The notes under the pieces: model-generated | The model's input: only the letters and a program-made list of their open reading frames with translations | What the model was told of the DNA's origin: nothing | The model's database searches: none | DNA from: JAULUH01 sp032111745 | GTDB taxonomy: Bacteria; Chloroflexota; Anaerolineae; JAAEKA01 | Assembly (NCBI GenBank): GCA_032111745.1 | Contig: JAULUH010000072.1 | Span: 1-41,713, forward strand | Direction of reading: 5' to 3' | Length of the DNA stretch: 41,713 nucleotides | Program-made: the position numbers and the translations under genes | Shown here: piece after piece, positions 7,645 to 16,179 of the stretch | Numbering within the stretch: position 1 is the first letter of the stretch | Layout: every line of letters starts with the position of its first letter

Positions 7645-9462
7645 ATGTCGCAGCAAGAGTCCCAACAGTCCGAGCGCAAAAGACGTGATTCCACAGGGCG
7701 CGGGAACGCGCTGAGCTGGCTGATGGTGTTTGCCCTGGTGCTCGTGCTGGGCCTGGCCGTGATCGCGGCGGCCGGGGTCGTGGGCCTGCGCCAGGGACAG
7801 GCCGACCGTGCGGCGGCCCTCCAGGCGCGGGCGGTAGCTGCCTACGAGCAGGGGGTGGCCTATCTCAACGCCGGGGAGCTGGCCCTGGCGGCCCAGCAGT
7901 TCCAGACCGTGTTGAACATAGACCCGGGCAACCGCGAGGCGCAGCAGCAGCTGCAGGCCCTGCAGGCCCTGCCCACGGCGACCCCCACACCCTCCCCCTT
8001 GCTGGAGCCGGTATTGGTGGCGCCAGATGCCGGGGAGAGCTCGGAGAACGGACCATCGCCGGAGGAGCTGCTGTTTGCCCAGGCCGAGCAGGCGGTGCAC
8101 AACACGCAGTGGTCGCTGGCGGCTGGCCTCATCGACCAGCTGGTGGCGCTGGACCCCACCTACCGCCAGGAGGATGTGGAAGAGCTGCGCTTCAACCTGG
8201 CGTACGGCCAGGGCGTGGACCTGGTAGCCCAGGAACGCTACGAGCAATCGCTGCGGGCCTTTGACCAGGCGCTGGCAGTGCGGCCGGGCGACGTCCAGGC
8301 CAAGCGGCAGCGCGACCTGGCGGCCCTCTATGTCAGCGCGCTAGGGGCATGGCGGGTGGACTGGCCCCGGGTCGTGAGCAGCCTGGAGACCATCCTGGAC
8401 CGGGAGCCAGACTACCAGGATGCGGAGCGGCGGCTGGCCCTGGCGCAGGCCGGGTGGGCTGACGACTTGTTTCGGGAGGGAAGCTGGTGCCGGGCCGAGG
8501 ACCGCTACCAGATCGCGCTGGACCTGGCCACGAGCACGGAGCTGCGCGACAAGCAGAGACAGGCCGCCGCGTTCTGCCTGAACCCACCCACGCCAACCCC
8601 CACGCCGCCCGTGGAGGAGACTGTGGCGGCTGCAGGGGGGCTGGACCTGGGACCAGCCGGTGGCCACATCGCCTTTGCCTCGTACGCGCCGGAGCTCAAC
8701 CGCTGGACGATCTTCCGGGTGGCGGTAAGTGGAGACAGCCAACCCGAGGCCCTGGTGGAGGGCGCATCCCAGCCGGCACTATCGCCGTCCGGTGGGCAGC
8801 TGGCCCTGCACGCGGAGCGCACAGACATGGGCGGCCTGGGACTGACCGCGGTGGGTCAGGGGACCTGGCAGCGCATCACGACCTACACCGAGGATAGCCA
8901 TCCCCAGTGGTCGCCCAACGGGCAGGCCATCGTGTTCGACTCCACGCGGGAAGGGGACCGGCTGTGGCGGGTATACCTGACCGGAGCCGGGCCTGCGGAA
9001 GGGATCAGCCTGGGGCTGGGGCGCTGGCCGACCTGGTCGGCCGATGGCAACACCATCGCGTTCCAGGCCTGCGACGAGACCGGCAATCGCTGTGGGCTGT
9101 GGCTGATGGGCATCGACGGCACGGCCCGGCGCCCCCTGACCCAGGTCGCCGGCGATGCCATGCCAAGCTGGTCGCCCGATGGCAGCCGGGTGGCCTTTGC
9201 CTCGCCGGATCGCAGTGGCAACTGGGATGTATACGTGGCCGACGTGGCCAGCGGCGCCGTAACCCCGCTGGCGGCCAGCCCTGGAATCGACGGCCATCCG
9301 GCCTGGTCGCCCGACGGCACCCAGGTGGCGGTACTGACCAACCGGGATGGGAACTGGTCCATAGTGGTCGTCGAGGCGGCATCCGGCCAGGTCAGCGGCC
9401 GCGTGGCGCTCCCTGGTACCCAGCCCGACTGGTTCAACGCCCAGATCAGCTGGGAGCGTTGA
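7645..9462 (+). CDS. membrane-anchored TPR and TolB-like beta-propeller protein
   Basis: The 605-residue protein starts with a charged cytoplasmic segment, then one membrane helix (about 24-48, WLMVFALVLVLGLAVIAAAG). TPR-like repeats follow (about 60-110 and 150-310), split by Thr/Pro linkers (PTATPTPSP near 112, PTPTPTPP near 314). The C-terminal part (about 330-600) has repeated PD40/WD40-like blades with motifs such as PQWSPNGQAIVFDS, PSWSPDGSRVAFAS and PAWSPDGTQVAVLT. TolB-type propellers bind proteins or polymers at the cell surface. Orientation suggests the TPR and propeller lie outside. No enzymatic motif is seen; the partner is unknown. The start is the ATG at the predicted +1. Confidence 0.85.
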   Translation: MSQQESQQSERKRRDSTGRGNALSWLMVFALVLVLGLAVIAAAGVVGLRQGQADRAAALQARAVAAYEQGVAYLNAGELALAAQQFQTVLNIDPGNREAQQQLQALQALPTATPTPSPLLEPVLVAPDAGESSENGPSPEELLFAQAEQAVHNTQWSLAAGLIDQLVALDPTYRQEDVEELRFNLAYGQGVDLVAQERYEQSLRAFDQALAVRPGDVQAKRQRDLAALYVSALGAWRVDWPRVVSSLETILDREPDYQDAERRLALAQAGWADDLFREGSWCRAEDRYQIALDLATSTELRDKQRQAAAFCLNPPTPTPTPPVEETVAAAGGLDLGPAGGHIAFASYAPELNRWTIFRVAVSGDSQPEALVEGASQPALSPSGGQLALHAERTDMGGLGLTAVGQGTWQRITTYTEDSHPQWSPNGQAIVFDSTREGDRLWRVYLTGAGPAEGISLGLGRWPTWSADGNTIAFQACDETGNRCGLWLMGIDGTARRPLTQVAGDAMPSWSPDGSRVAFASPDRSGNWDVYVADVASGAVTPLAASPGIDGHPAWSPDGTQVAVLTNRDGNWSIVVVEAASGQVSGRVALPGTQPDWFNAQISWER

Positions 9463-9522
9463 CCGGTCCCCTCACAAACCCCTCCCGGTTTCTTCTGCTC
9501 CGGCTTCTCTGGTCCTAAGTCA

Positions 9523-9549
9523 CCCTCTGCGCCCTCTGCGCCTCTGCGG
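9523..9549. repeat. three tandem CCTCTGCG-type 9-mers
   Basis: CCCTCTGCG at 9523-9531 and 9532-9540 is followed by CCTCTGCGG at 9541-9549. The same GCAGAG-rich theme forms the outer arms of the 7335-7586 element, so it may be a fragment of that repeat family. The rest of the 9463-9625 gap shows nothing else. Confidence 0.6.
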
Positions 9550-9625
9550 TAAGCTCCGGAGTCCCTATTCGCCAGCGCACGCCCCCATGGCCTCTAAGGA
9601 GCCCCGGCAGCACGAACCCCGCTAA

Positions 9626-9654
9626 TTGACGCGATCTGCTGGTTGGGGTACAAT
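9626..9654 (+). promoter_or_regulatory. sigma-70 promoter of the tRNA cluster
   Basis: TTGACG (9626-9631) and TACAAT (9649-9654) are 17 nt apart. The first tRNA begins 12 nt after the -10 box. Confidence 0.8.
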
Positions 9655-9665
9655 GGGTCCACTAT

Positions 9666-9743
<78 letters not shown>

Positions 9744-9748
9744 CATCT

Positions 9749-9819
<71 letters not shown>

Positions 9820-9823
9820 CAGC

Positions 9824-9896
9824 GGGCCCCTAGCTCAGCGGTTAGAGCGACCGGCTCATAACCGGTTGGTCCTCGGTTCGAATCCGGGGGGGCCCA
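9824..9896 (+). tRNA. CAT-anticodon tRNA, probably tRNA-Ile2 (lysidine) rather than Met
   Basis: The acceptor arms GGGCCCC (9824-9830) and GGGGCCC (9889-9895) pair perfectly. The anticodon stem ACCGG/CCGGT encloses CTCATAA, giving CAT. C4-G69 and C5-G68, which TilS uses in E. coli, are present, and the TTGGTC variable region matches E. coli tRNA-Ile2 better than elongator tRNA-Met. A strong first pair G1-C72 argues against an initiator tRNA. CCA is not encoded. An elongator tRNA-Met remains possible. Confidence 0.9.
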
Positions 9897-9903
9897 CCTG
9901 TAT

Positions 9904-9934
9904 GGCTCCAGTTATTGGCTGGGGCCGTTGTGTT
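9904..9934 (+). terminator. terminator-like hairpin after the tRNA cluster
   Basis: An 8-bp stem with one G-T pair (GGCTCCAG 9904-9911 with CTGGGGCC 9919-9926) is followed by the T-rich GTTGTGTT. It lies 8 nt past the last tRNA. Confidence 0.55.
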
Positions 9935-10012
9935 CCAGGGTGAGGGGGCCCGGCAGCAGAGCCATGGGAGTTCGTTGGCCCCACGTGGTGGCGATTTCAG
10001 GAGGCAGGAACC

Positions 10013-10516
10013 ATGAAGGTTGCGGACATCATGACTCGAGACGTACGGTCTGTGAAGCCGGGCACGCGTGTGGGCGAGATCGCGCGCCTGCTGCGCGAGC
10101 ACGCCGTGAGTGGCCTGCCCGTGGTAAGGGAGGATGGCGAGCTGGTAGGGATCATCACGGAGCTTGACCTGATTAGGCGGCACGCCCGGCCCCAGATGCC
10201 GAACTTCCTGCCCTTGCTGGGCGGTTATATCACCTTTGGCTCTAAGGCGTACCAGGAGAGCCTGCGCCGTATCACGGGGGTAGTGGCCGAGGACATCATG
10301 ACCACCCCGGTCAACACCATCAACCCGGACGCGTCCATCGAGGATGCGGCGACCGTGATGGTCAGCAACCGGTCCAACCCCCTGCCGGTGGTGGACGAGG
10401 ATGGGAAGATGATCGGCATCATCTCCCGGACCGACATCCTGCGGGTGTTCGAGGACCTGGAGGTCCAGATGGAACAGTCGCTGGATGAGGACAGGCAGGC
10501 GGCCTCCCGGTCTTGA
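10013..10516 (+). CDS. tandem CBS-domain protein
   Basis: The 167-residue protein is a stand-alone pair of CBS motifs (a Bateman module). The first is at about 1-60 (VADIMTRDVRSVKPGT, GLPVVREDGELVGIIT). The second is at about 90-150 (VAEDIMTTPVNTINPDAS, PLPVVDEDGKMIGIIS). Such modules bind adenine nucleotides or related ligands and act as energy sensors. A roughly 30-residue spacer rich in aromatic residues links the two. An AGGAGG site lies upstream of the ATG (AGGAGGCAGGAACC). It stands alone between the tRNA cluster and a convergent gene, so the target is unknown. Confidence 0.9.
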   Translation: MKVADIMTRDVRSVKPGTRVGEIARLLREHAVSGLPVVREDGELVGIITELDLIRRHARPQMPNFLPLLGGYITFGSKAYQESLRRITGVVAEDIMTTPVNTINPDASIEDAATVMVSNRSNPLPVVDEDGKMIGIISRTDILRVFEDLEVQMEQSLDEDRQAASRS

Positions 10517-10532
10517 TTCACGGCCTGGCATG

Positions 10533-10548
10533 GCTGGCGCGCGCCAGC
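10533..10548. terminator. 16-bp palindrome between convergent genes
   Basis: GCTGGCGCGCGCCAGC is a perfect palindrome in the 37-nt gap between the CBS gene stop and the formiminotransferase stop. It may serve as a bidirectional terminator, although no T-tract follows. Confidence 0.4.
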
Positions 10549-10553
10549 GCGCC

Positions 10554-11450
10554 TCAGGGGGTGATCAGGCGGTACTCGAGGACCTGGCCGGCGGTGAAGC
10601 CATCCATCTGCAGGTACCAGGCGGCAGCGTCGAGCAGGGCCTCCTGGGGCAGCATGCCGACGAGCTCGCTGCGGGCGATCAGCACGCCGTAGCGCGCGGC
10701 CTCGCGGCGAATCATCTCCACGACCACATGAAGCGGCGTGCGGCGAAAGTCGGTGAGGTTCATGGATACCTGGGCCTGGCCCTCCACCAGCAGGCCCAGG
10801 GCTTTGACATAGCGCAACCCGCCGCTGGAGTGGCGGATCGCCTTGGCGATCTTTCTGGCAATCTCGACATCGGCCGTGGCGAGGTAGACGTTGAAGGCGA
10901 TCAGGAAGGGCCGGGCGCCGACGGCCGTGGCGCCGGCCGGGCCCATGGCCAGGGGTCCGAAGTCCGGCGCGTGGGCCGGGTCGCTGGCGATGAGCTGGCG
11001 GATGCCCTCGAACTCGCCCTTGCGCACGTCGGCCAGGTTCTGGCGCTCGGGGCGAGTGGCAGCCGCCTCGTACAGGTACACCGGGATGTTCAGCTCTTCC
11101 CCCAATCGTTGGCCCAGCTGGCGGGCCAGCTGAACGCACTCTTCCATGGTAACGCCGCGCAGGGGCACGAAGGGCACGACGTCGGTGGCACCCATGCGGG
11201 GGTGGGCTCCCTGGTGCTGGTTAAGGTCGATCAGAGTTGCGGCCTGGCGGGCCGCCTCGAACGCCCCTTCCAACACCGCAGCGGGCTCGCCTACAAAGGT
11301 GAGCACCGTGCGGTTGTGATCGGCATCGGTCTGCACATCCAGCACTGCGGTGCCAGGCACGGCGGCGACGGCGGCGACGATAGCGTCGATCACCTGTGAG
11401 CGCCGTCCCTCGCTGAAGTTAGGCACGCATTCGACGAGCTTCTGCATCAT
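10554..11450 (-). CDS. glutamate formiminotransferase-like protein
   Basis: The 298-residue product starts MMQKLVECVPNFSEG, the hallmark of the N-terminal formiminotransferase domain, and contains HQGAHPRMGATDVVPF (binding-site histidines) and VSMNLTDFRRTPLHVV. The enzyme moves the formimino group from formiminoglutamate to tetrahydrofolate in histidine breakdown. It has the single-domain form, without the cyclodeaminase half (FtcD C-terminal part). No other histidine-degradation gene is in view, so a generic folate one-carbon role cannot be excluded. AAGGA lies 6 nt before the ATG at 11450. The divergent thioesterase starts only 28 bp away. Confidence 0.88.
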   Translation of the reverse strand: MMQKLVECVPNFSEGRRSQVIDAIVAAVAAVPGTAVLDVQTDADHNRTVLTFVGEPAAVLEGAFEAARQAATLIDLNQHQGAHPRMGATDVVPFVPLRGVTMEECVQLARQLGQRLGEELNIPVYLYEAAATRPERQNLADVRKGEFEGIRQLIASDPAHAPDFGPLAMGPAGATAVGARPFLIAFNVYLATADVEIARKIAKAIRHSSGGLRYVKALGLLVEGQAQVSMNLTDFRRTPLHVVVEMIRREAARYGVLIARSELVGMLPQEALLDAAAWYLQMDGFTAGQVLEYRLITP

Positions 11451-11478
11451 TCTGTATCCTTCATCGTGGACATCTGAC

Positions 11479-11975
11479 ATGCACAACACACCGAAGAGGG
11501 CTTCCGACTCCGCCGTGGAGATGACGGAAATCGTGCTGCCGTCCTACGCCAACTCGTTGGGGACGGTGTTTGGTGGCCAGGTAGCGGCCTGGATCGACAT
11601 CTGTGCCGGGGTGGCGGCGATGCGCCATGCCCGGGCCATCGTCGTGACCGCGTCCATGGACGACCTGCATTTCAGGGCGCCGGTCCACGTGGGTGAGGTA
11701 CTGGTCCTGCGCGGGCACGTCAACCGGGCCTTTGGCACCTCCATGGAGATAGGGGTGCGGGTCGAGGCAGAGAATCCCATCACCGGCGAGCGGCGACACA
11801 CGGCCACAGCCTATCTCACCTTCGTGGCGTTGGACGCTGCCGGCAACCGGATGCCAGTGCCACCACTAGTCCCAGAAACCGAAGCTGAGCAGCGCCGCTA
11901 CGACCAGGCGGCCCAGCGGCGGGCCTGGCGCCTGGAGCGCCGCGCGCTGCGCCAGGAGGGGGATTACCCGGAAGA

Positions 11976-11979
<4 letters not shown>
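11479..11979 (+). CDS. acyl-CoA thioesterase, YciA/BACH-type hotdog fold
   Basis: The 166-residue protein has the single hotdog layout of the YciA/BFIT group: a start rich in S/T-E-x-VLPS-x-x-N (EIVLPSYANSLGTVFGG), the GQVAAWIDICAGVAAMRHA helix that carries the catalytic Asp, and FRAPVHVGEVLVLRGHV. It hydrolyses acyl-CoA esters to free acid and CoA. The tail is basic and Arg/Glu-rich, as in relatives. The ATG at 11479 has only a weak GTGGA upstream. It is divergent from the formiminotransferase gene by 28 bp, and its stop codon overlaps the stop of the convergent deaminase in the tetramer CTAG. Confidence 0.88.
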
Positions 11980-12428
<449 letters not shown>

Positions 12429-12465
12429 TACGACTTTCGTGTGAGCCAGATGCCAGGGAGCAGGA

Positions 12466-13092
12466 TCATCCCGTGCCGAACTGCCGGTCGCCGGCATCGC
12501 CGAGGCCGGGCACGATGTAGCCAATCTCGTTGAGGCGCTCGTCTACGGCGGCGACATGGATGGGGACGTCTGGATGCTTGCTGGACAGGGTTTCGATTCC
12601 CTCAGGTGCGGCGATGATGCCCACGAACTTGACGCGCTGGGCCCCCCAGCGTTTGAGGACATCGGCTGTGGCGGAGGCTGAGCCGCCGGTGGCAAGCATG
12701 GGGTCCAGGATGAGGCAGACCTGCACCGTGGGAGCCACGGGCAGCTTGTTGTAGTATTCCACCGGCCGTAAGGTCCGCTCATCGCGGTACAGGCCAATGT
12801 GCCACACCTCGGCGGAGGGCATCATCTCCCAAATGCCCTCGACCATGCCCAGCCCGGCCCGCAGGATCGGCACCAGGCCGATGTTTTCCTTCAGGGTGTG
12901 GCCGTGGGCGGTCCCCATAGGCGTCTCGACCGAAGCCGGCATGACGGCCAGGTCAGCTGTGGCCTCGTAGGCCAGCAGGATGGCGATCTCGCGCACCAGC
13001 TCGCGAAACTTCTTGGGCTCGGTCTGGCGATCGCGCAACAGGGTGAGCTTGTGCCGGATCAGCGGATGGTTCGATACACATACGTCGGCCAC
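12466..13092 (-). CDS. upp: uracil phosphoribosyltransferase
   Basis: The 208-residue length equals that of typical bacterial UPRTases. The PRPP-binding loop is LILDPMLATGGSA, followed by the uracil-binding C-terminal region IHVAAVDERLNEIGYIVPGLGDAGDRQFGT. It converts uracil plus PRPP to UMP in pyrimidine salvage. GTG 13092 is chosen because GGAGG lies 7 nt upstream and the protein then starts VADVCVSNHPLIRHKL, as in the family. It lies 37 nt after the TraR/DksA-like gene and 37 nt before the deaminase, all on the minus strand, so the three are probably one operon. Confidence 0.96.
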   Translation of the reverse strand: MADVCVSNHPLIRHKLTLLRDRQTEPKKFRELVREIAILLAYEATADLAVMPASVETPMGTAHGHTLKENIGLVPILRAGLGMVEGIWEMMPSAEVWHIGLYRDERTLRPVEYYNKLPVAPTVQVCLILDPMLATGGSASATADVLKRWGAQRVKFVGIIAAPEGIETLSSKHPDVPIHVAAVDERLNEIGYIVPGLGDAGDRQFGTG

Positions 13093-13129
13093 GTTCCATC
13101 CTCCATAGTGACAGAACCTGGGGATCGGC

Positions 13130-13504
13130 CTAGAGCTCGCGCTGGCGCATGGCGGACCGCTTGGCCAGACGCTCGACCTCACGCTGGCAATCCAGGCAGT
13201 GGGTGGCATCCGGTAGCACCTCTAGCCGGGCGGGGTCGATGGCGTTTCCACAGCGCTCGCAGATGCCATACAGTCCCTTTTCCATGGCGCGCAGCGCGGC
13301 CTGGATCGACTCCAGCTTGCGGGAGAGGGTGGTGAGCAGCGCCAGGTTCTTCTCGCGCTCGGATAGATCCGGATCGCCCTCGTCGACGTCGACATCCACC
13401 TCGGTCTGCAGCCACTCGCGTAGATGCTCGATGTCGTCCTCCACCGCGAGGCGCTCGTGCTCCAGTTGAGCGCGGTCGGCTTCGCTGTCTCGCTTCTTTG
13501 CCAT
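13130..13504 (-). CDS. TraR/DksA-type zinc-finger protein
   Basis: The 124-residue protein has a long acidic coiled-coil N-terminal half (about 5-75) and a four-cysteine zinc finger at its end: Cys82-x2-Cys85, then Cys103-x2-Cys106 (ICERCGNAID, THCLDCQ). This is the DksA/TraR C4 finger. DksA-type proteins enter the RNA polymerase secondary channel and adjust transcription with ppGpp; the coiled-coil tip here lacks an obvious DksA DxxDxA, so a regulatory but not strictly DksA role is inferred. GGGGA lies 8 nt before the ATG. It has its own promoter (13579-13607) and precedes upp. Confidence 0.85.
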   Translation of the reverse strand: MAKKRDSEADRAQLEHERLAVEDDIEHLREWLQTEVDVDVDEGDPDLSEREKNLALLTTLSRKLESIQAALRAMEKGLYGICERCGNAIDPARLEVLPDATHCLDCQREVERLAKRSAMRQREL

Positions 13505-13578
13505 GATGTGCGTCCCCGTGTCCTTTCTATGATGATGTCTGCGAACACCGCTACGCAGTGTTCTGCCTTTGGTGCTAC

Positions 13579-13607
13579 CTTATACCACGACTTGGGCGCC
13601 GAGTCAA
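13579..13607 (-). promoter_or_regulatory. sigma-70 promoter of the TraR-like/upp/deaminase operon
   Basis: On the minus strand TTGACT (13607-13602) and TATAAG (13584-13579) are 17 nt apart. The predicted leader is about 65-70 nt. The surrounding gap 13505-13825 holds this promoter, a palindromic repeat and the recJ promoter. Confidence 0.7.
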
Positions 13608-13641
13608 TGATCTCGATCAGTTCTAGAGAGGAATGATTACG

Positions 13642-13681
13642 ACCATCGTAGAGACGCAAGATCTTGCGTCTCTACGATGGT
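13642..13681. repeat. 40-bp perfect palindrome
   Basis: The two 20-nt halves are exact reverse complements with no loop (ACCATCGTAGAGACGCAAGA and its complement). It lies between the divergent promoters of the TraR-like operon and recJ. The GTAGAGACGC...GCGTCTCTAC core resembles dispersed intergenic repeats I recall from cyanobacteria and Chloroflexi. It could also act as a cruciform. Confidence 0.9.
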
Positions 13682-13694
13682 GCGAGGTGCCACA

Positions 13695-13723
13695 TTGCTT
13701 GAACTGGCGACGTGGGCTATAAT
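13695..13723 (+). promoter_or_regulatory. sigma-70 promoter for recJ
   Basis: TTGCTT (13695-13700) and a perfect TATAAT (13718-13723) are separated by 17 nt. The leader would be about 95 nt. Confidence 0.65.
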
Positions 13724-13825
13724 CCGGGGCAGCGCTTGCGGCATCCCGTGAGGGGGAAGGCATCCGGCCTGGCCGGGCAGCACCCATTGCCGCCAGCGAA
13801 CTGTTATGGCCCAGGAGTTCCCAGT

Positions 13826-15583
13826 TTGATACAGCCGCAAGCCAAACGATGGAAGCTCATGCCCGCGGCGCCAGCCAGCCACATGGCCAGGCTGTCGCAC
13901 ATCGCTCCGCTGATCGTCCAGGTGCTCTATAATCGCGAGGTGGTCGATCCGGGGGATGTGGAAGCCTATCTACGGGGTGAGGCGCGGCTGGACAACCCCT
14001 TCCGCATCAAGGACATGCAGGAGGCGGTGACCCGAATCCGCCGGGCGCTGCGCGAGGGCGAGCGTATCGCCGTGTACGGCGATTTCGACGCCGATGGGGT
14101 GACGGCCACGGCCCTGATGGTGCAGGTGCTGGAAGCCCTCGGTGGCAGTGTGCAGCCCTATATTCCGCATCGGGTAGATGAGGGCTATGGCCTGAACCAC
14201 AGCGCCCTGCAGGAGCTGGCGCGAGATGGCTTCACCCTGGTGATCACCGTGGACTGTGGCATTCGCTCCACCGAGGAGGTGGCCTTTGCCCGGCGGCTGG
14301 GGCTGGACATGATCGTGACCGATCACCACGCCATCGGCGCCGAGCTGCCTCCAGCGCTGGCAGCCATCAACCCCAAGCGGCCGGACTGCCCGTATCCCTT
14401 CAAGGGGCTGGCCGGCGTGGGCCTGGCCTACAAGCTGGCGCAGGCTCTGTTGCGGGCCAACGAACAGGTGCCCATCCGGCCCGGCAGCGTGCCCGCCCTG
14501 GCGGAGACTGAGCTCCTGGACCTGGTGGCATTGGGCACGGTGGCAGACCTGGCGCCGCTGCTGAGCGAGAATCGGGCCCTGGTACGGCGAGGCCTGGAGC
14601 AACTGAACCAGACCCAGCGGCCCGGGTTACAGGCGCTGATGGCCCAGGCCAGCCTGGCGCCGGGCCAGGTGACGGCGACCAGCATTGGCTTTGCCCTGGG
14701 GCCGCGGCTCAACGCCGCGGGACGCCTGGACAACGCCATGGTGAGCTACAGGCTGCTGCAGACCGGCGACGTGTTTGAGGCAGCCCAGCTGGCCAGCCAG
14801 CTGGAACGCCTGAACGCGCAGCGGCAGCAGCTGACGGCTACGGCCGTGGAACATGCCCTGGCCCTGATCGATGCCGAAGGCGGTGATCGCCGGCTACACA
14901 TGGTCGCCAGCACGGAGATTCCCGCAGGAATCGTGGGCCTGGTGGCAGGACGGCTGGTGGAGCACTACTACCGGCCAGCGCTGGTGGTCGAGCTTAAAGA
15001 GCCCCACAGCCGGGGCAGCGCGCGCAGCATCGCCGAGTTCGACATCACCCAGGCCCTGGACAATTGTGCCGAGCTTGGACTGTTGGTGCGCCACGGGGGC
15101 CATGCGGCGGCCGCCGGATTTACCGTGGAGACCGCCAAGCTGCCCTTGCTGAAGGCGCACCTGCAGGAGCTGGCTGCCGGGCAACTCGGAGCAGAGGACT
15201 TGCGGCCGAGCGTGAGCATCGACGCGGAGGTGGCCCTGGGCGACCTGGACTGGGCCACCTTTGAGTTGTTGCAGCAGCTGGAGCCGACGGGCCATGGCAA
15301 TCCCCAGCCGGTGCTGATGAGCCGGCGCCTGCGGGTGCGGGAGGCCAGGCGCGTAGGCAACGATGGCGGGCACCTGAAGCTGACGGTGACCGATCCGGGC
15401 GCGGGACCGTGGCAGGAGACGGTCTGGGACGCCATCGCCTTTCGCCAGGGACACTGGCTGGAGCGCTTGCCGGAGACCGTGGACCTGGCCTACACCCTGG
15501 AGCGCAACGTCTGGAACGGCCAGCTCCGGCGGCAGCTGAATGTGGTAGATATCAGACCGGCGGATCAAGGAGCAGGGCCATGA
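13826..15583 (+). CDS. recJ: single-stranded-DNA-specific exonuclease RecJ
   Basis: The 585-residue product has the DHH-DHHA1 layout of RecJ: DFDADG (86-91), VDCG (142-145), DHH (166-168), and the DHHA1 motif GGHAAAAGF in the second half, followed by an OB-type domain. It degrades single-stranded DNA 5'->3' in recombination and mismatch repair. The start is TTG 13826, because AGGAG lies 8 nt upstream and the next residues LIQPQAKRWKL match the usual K-x-W start; an ATG at 13859 is the alternative. Its stop codon overlaps the start of the AbrB-like gene (ATGATG). A TATAAT promoter lies upstream. Confidence 0.93.
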   Translation: MIQPQAKRWKLMPAAPASHMARLSHIAPLIVQVLYNREVVDPGDVEAYLRGEARLDNPFRIKDMQEAVTRIRRALREGERIAVYGDFDADGVTATALMVQVLEALGGSVQPYIPHRVDEGYGLNHSALQELARDGFTLVITVDCGIRSTEEVAFARRLGLDMIVTDHHAIGAELPPALAAINPKRPDCPYPFKGLAGVGLAYKLAQALLRANEQVPIRPGSVPALAETELLDLVALGTVADLAPLLSENRALVRRGLEQLNQTQRPGLQALMAQASLAPGQVTATSIGFALGPRLNAAGRLDNAMVSYRLLQTGDVFEAAQLASQLERLNAQRQQLTATAVEHALALIDAEGGDRRLHMVASTEIPAGIVGLVAGRLVEHYYRPALVVELKEPHSRGSARSIAEFDITQALDNCAELGLLVRHGGHAAAAGFTVETAKLPLLKAHLQELAAGQLGAEDLRPSVSIDAEVALGDLDWATFELLQQLEPTGHGNPQPVLMSRRLRVREARRVGNDGGHLKLTVTDPGAGPWQETVWDAIAFRQGHWLERLPETVDLAYTLERNVWNGQLRRQLNVVDIRPADQGAGP

Positions 15584-15840
15584 TGATTCGCGTCTCGCGC
15601 GTGGGAACTCGCAACCGGGTCGTGTTGCCCATAGAGGTGATGGAGCTGTTGGGCCTGAAGCCGGGTGATCCGGTCTTCTTCGTGCTGCGCGAGCACGAGG
15701 TGCACATGAGCCGCAGCCCGGAGACCTTCGCCGAGTACCTGCGGATTCACAGCGAAGCCCTGCCCGTTCTGGAGGACCTGGAAGACGTGGATCCGCGCCA
15801 GATGCGCTTTGCCTGGCAGGAAGCCAGCGAGGACGCATAG
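15580..15840 (+). CDS. SpoVT/AbrB-domain protein (MazE-like), no toxin partner seen
   Basis: The 86-residue product starts MMIRVSRVGTRNRVVLPIEVMELLGLKPGD, the swapped-hairpin DNA-binding domain of SpoVT/AbrB and many antitoxins. The C-terminal half is acidic (SEALPVLEDLEDVD). The ATG at 15580 overlaps the recJ stop by 4 nt and has AGGAG 7 nt upstream. Antitoxins of this type usually sit beside a PIN or MazF toxin, but the next gene is a two-helix membrane protein, so no toxin partner is seen. It may autoregulate or regulate the recJ operon. Confidence 0.8.
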   Translation: MMIRVSRVGTRNRVVLPIEVMELLGLKPGDPVFFVLREHEVHMSRSPETFAEYLRIHSEALPVLEDLEDVDPRQMRFAWQEASEDA

Positions 15841-15912
15841 AGCGCGCGGGACACGAGTGGGTCGCGCGGCTACATAGGCGGCGGGTACCGCCGCGGTGGA
15901 GAGGAGCATCAC

Positions 15913-16179
15913 GTGGAAAGGATCAAGCGCCTGTCGGGACCGGTAAAGATCGGGCTGGTGGCAGCGGCCATCGCCATGGTGCTGGCCCTGATCGGCATCG
16001 CGCAGGGCAACGTGCCCTTGAACCCGCTGAGCATTGTGATGGCCCTGGCCATCTCTGGTGGAAGCTGGGGTGTGGTGGCCTGGGCCATCGCTACCGCGGC
16101 CAGGGATGTGGAGAGTGACCTGGCTGTGGAGGAAGGACGCACCGACCCTGGAGCTGAAAGGCTGGAGCAGCCCTCATGA
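15913..16179 (+). CDS. small two-helix membrane protein, unknown function
   Basis: This 88-residue protein has two predicted membrane helices: about 11-32 (VKIGLVAAAIAMVLALIGIAQG) and about 38-62. Its charged tail is acidic (RDVESDLAVEEGRTDPGAE). The start is GTG 15913 with GAGGAG upstream. Its stop overlaps the ATG of the HAD gene (ATGA). Codon use is like that of its neighbours, so it is a real gene. I recognise no family. Confidence 0.7.
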   Translation: MERIKRLSGPVKIGLVAAAIAMVLALIGIAQGNVPLNPLSIVMALAISGGSWGVVAWAIATAARDVESDLAVEEGRTDPGAERLEQPS

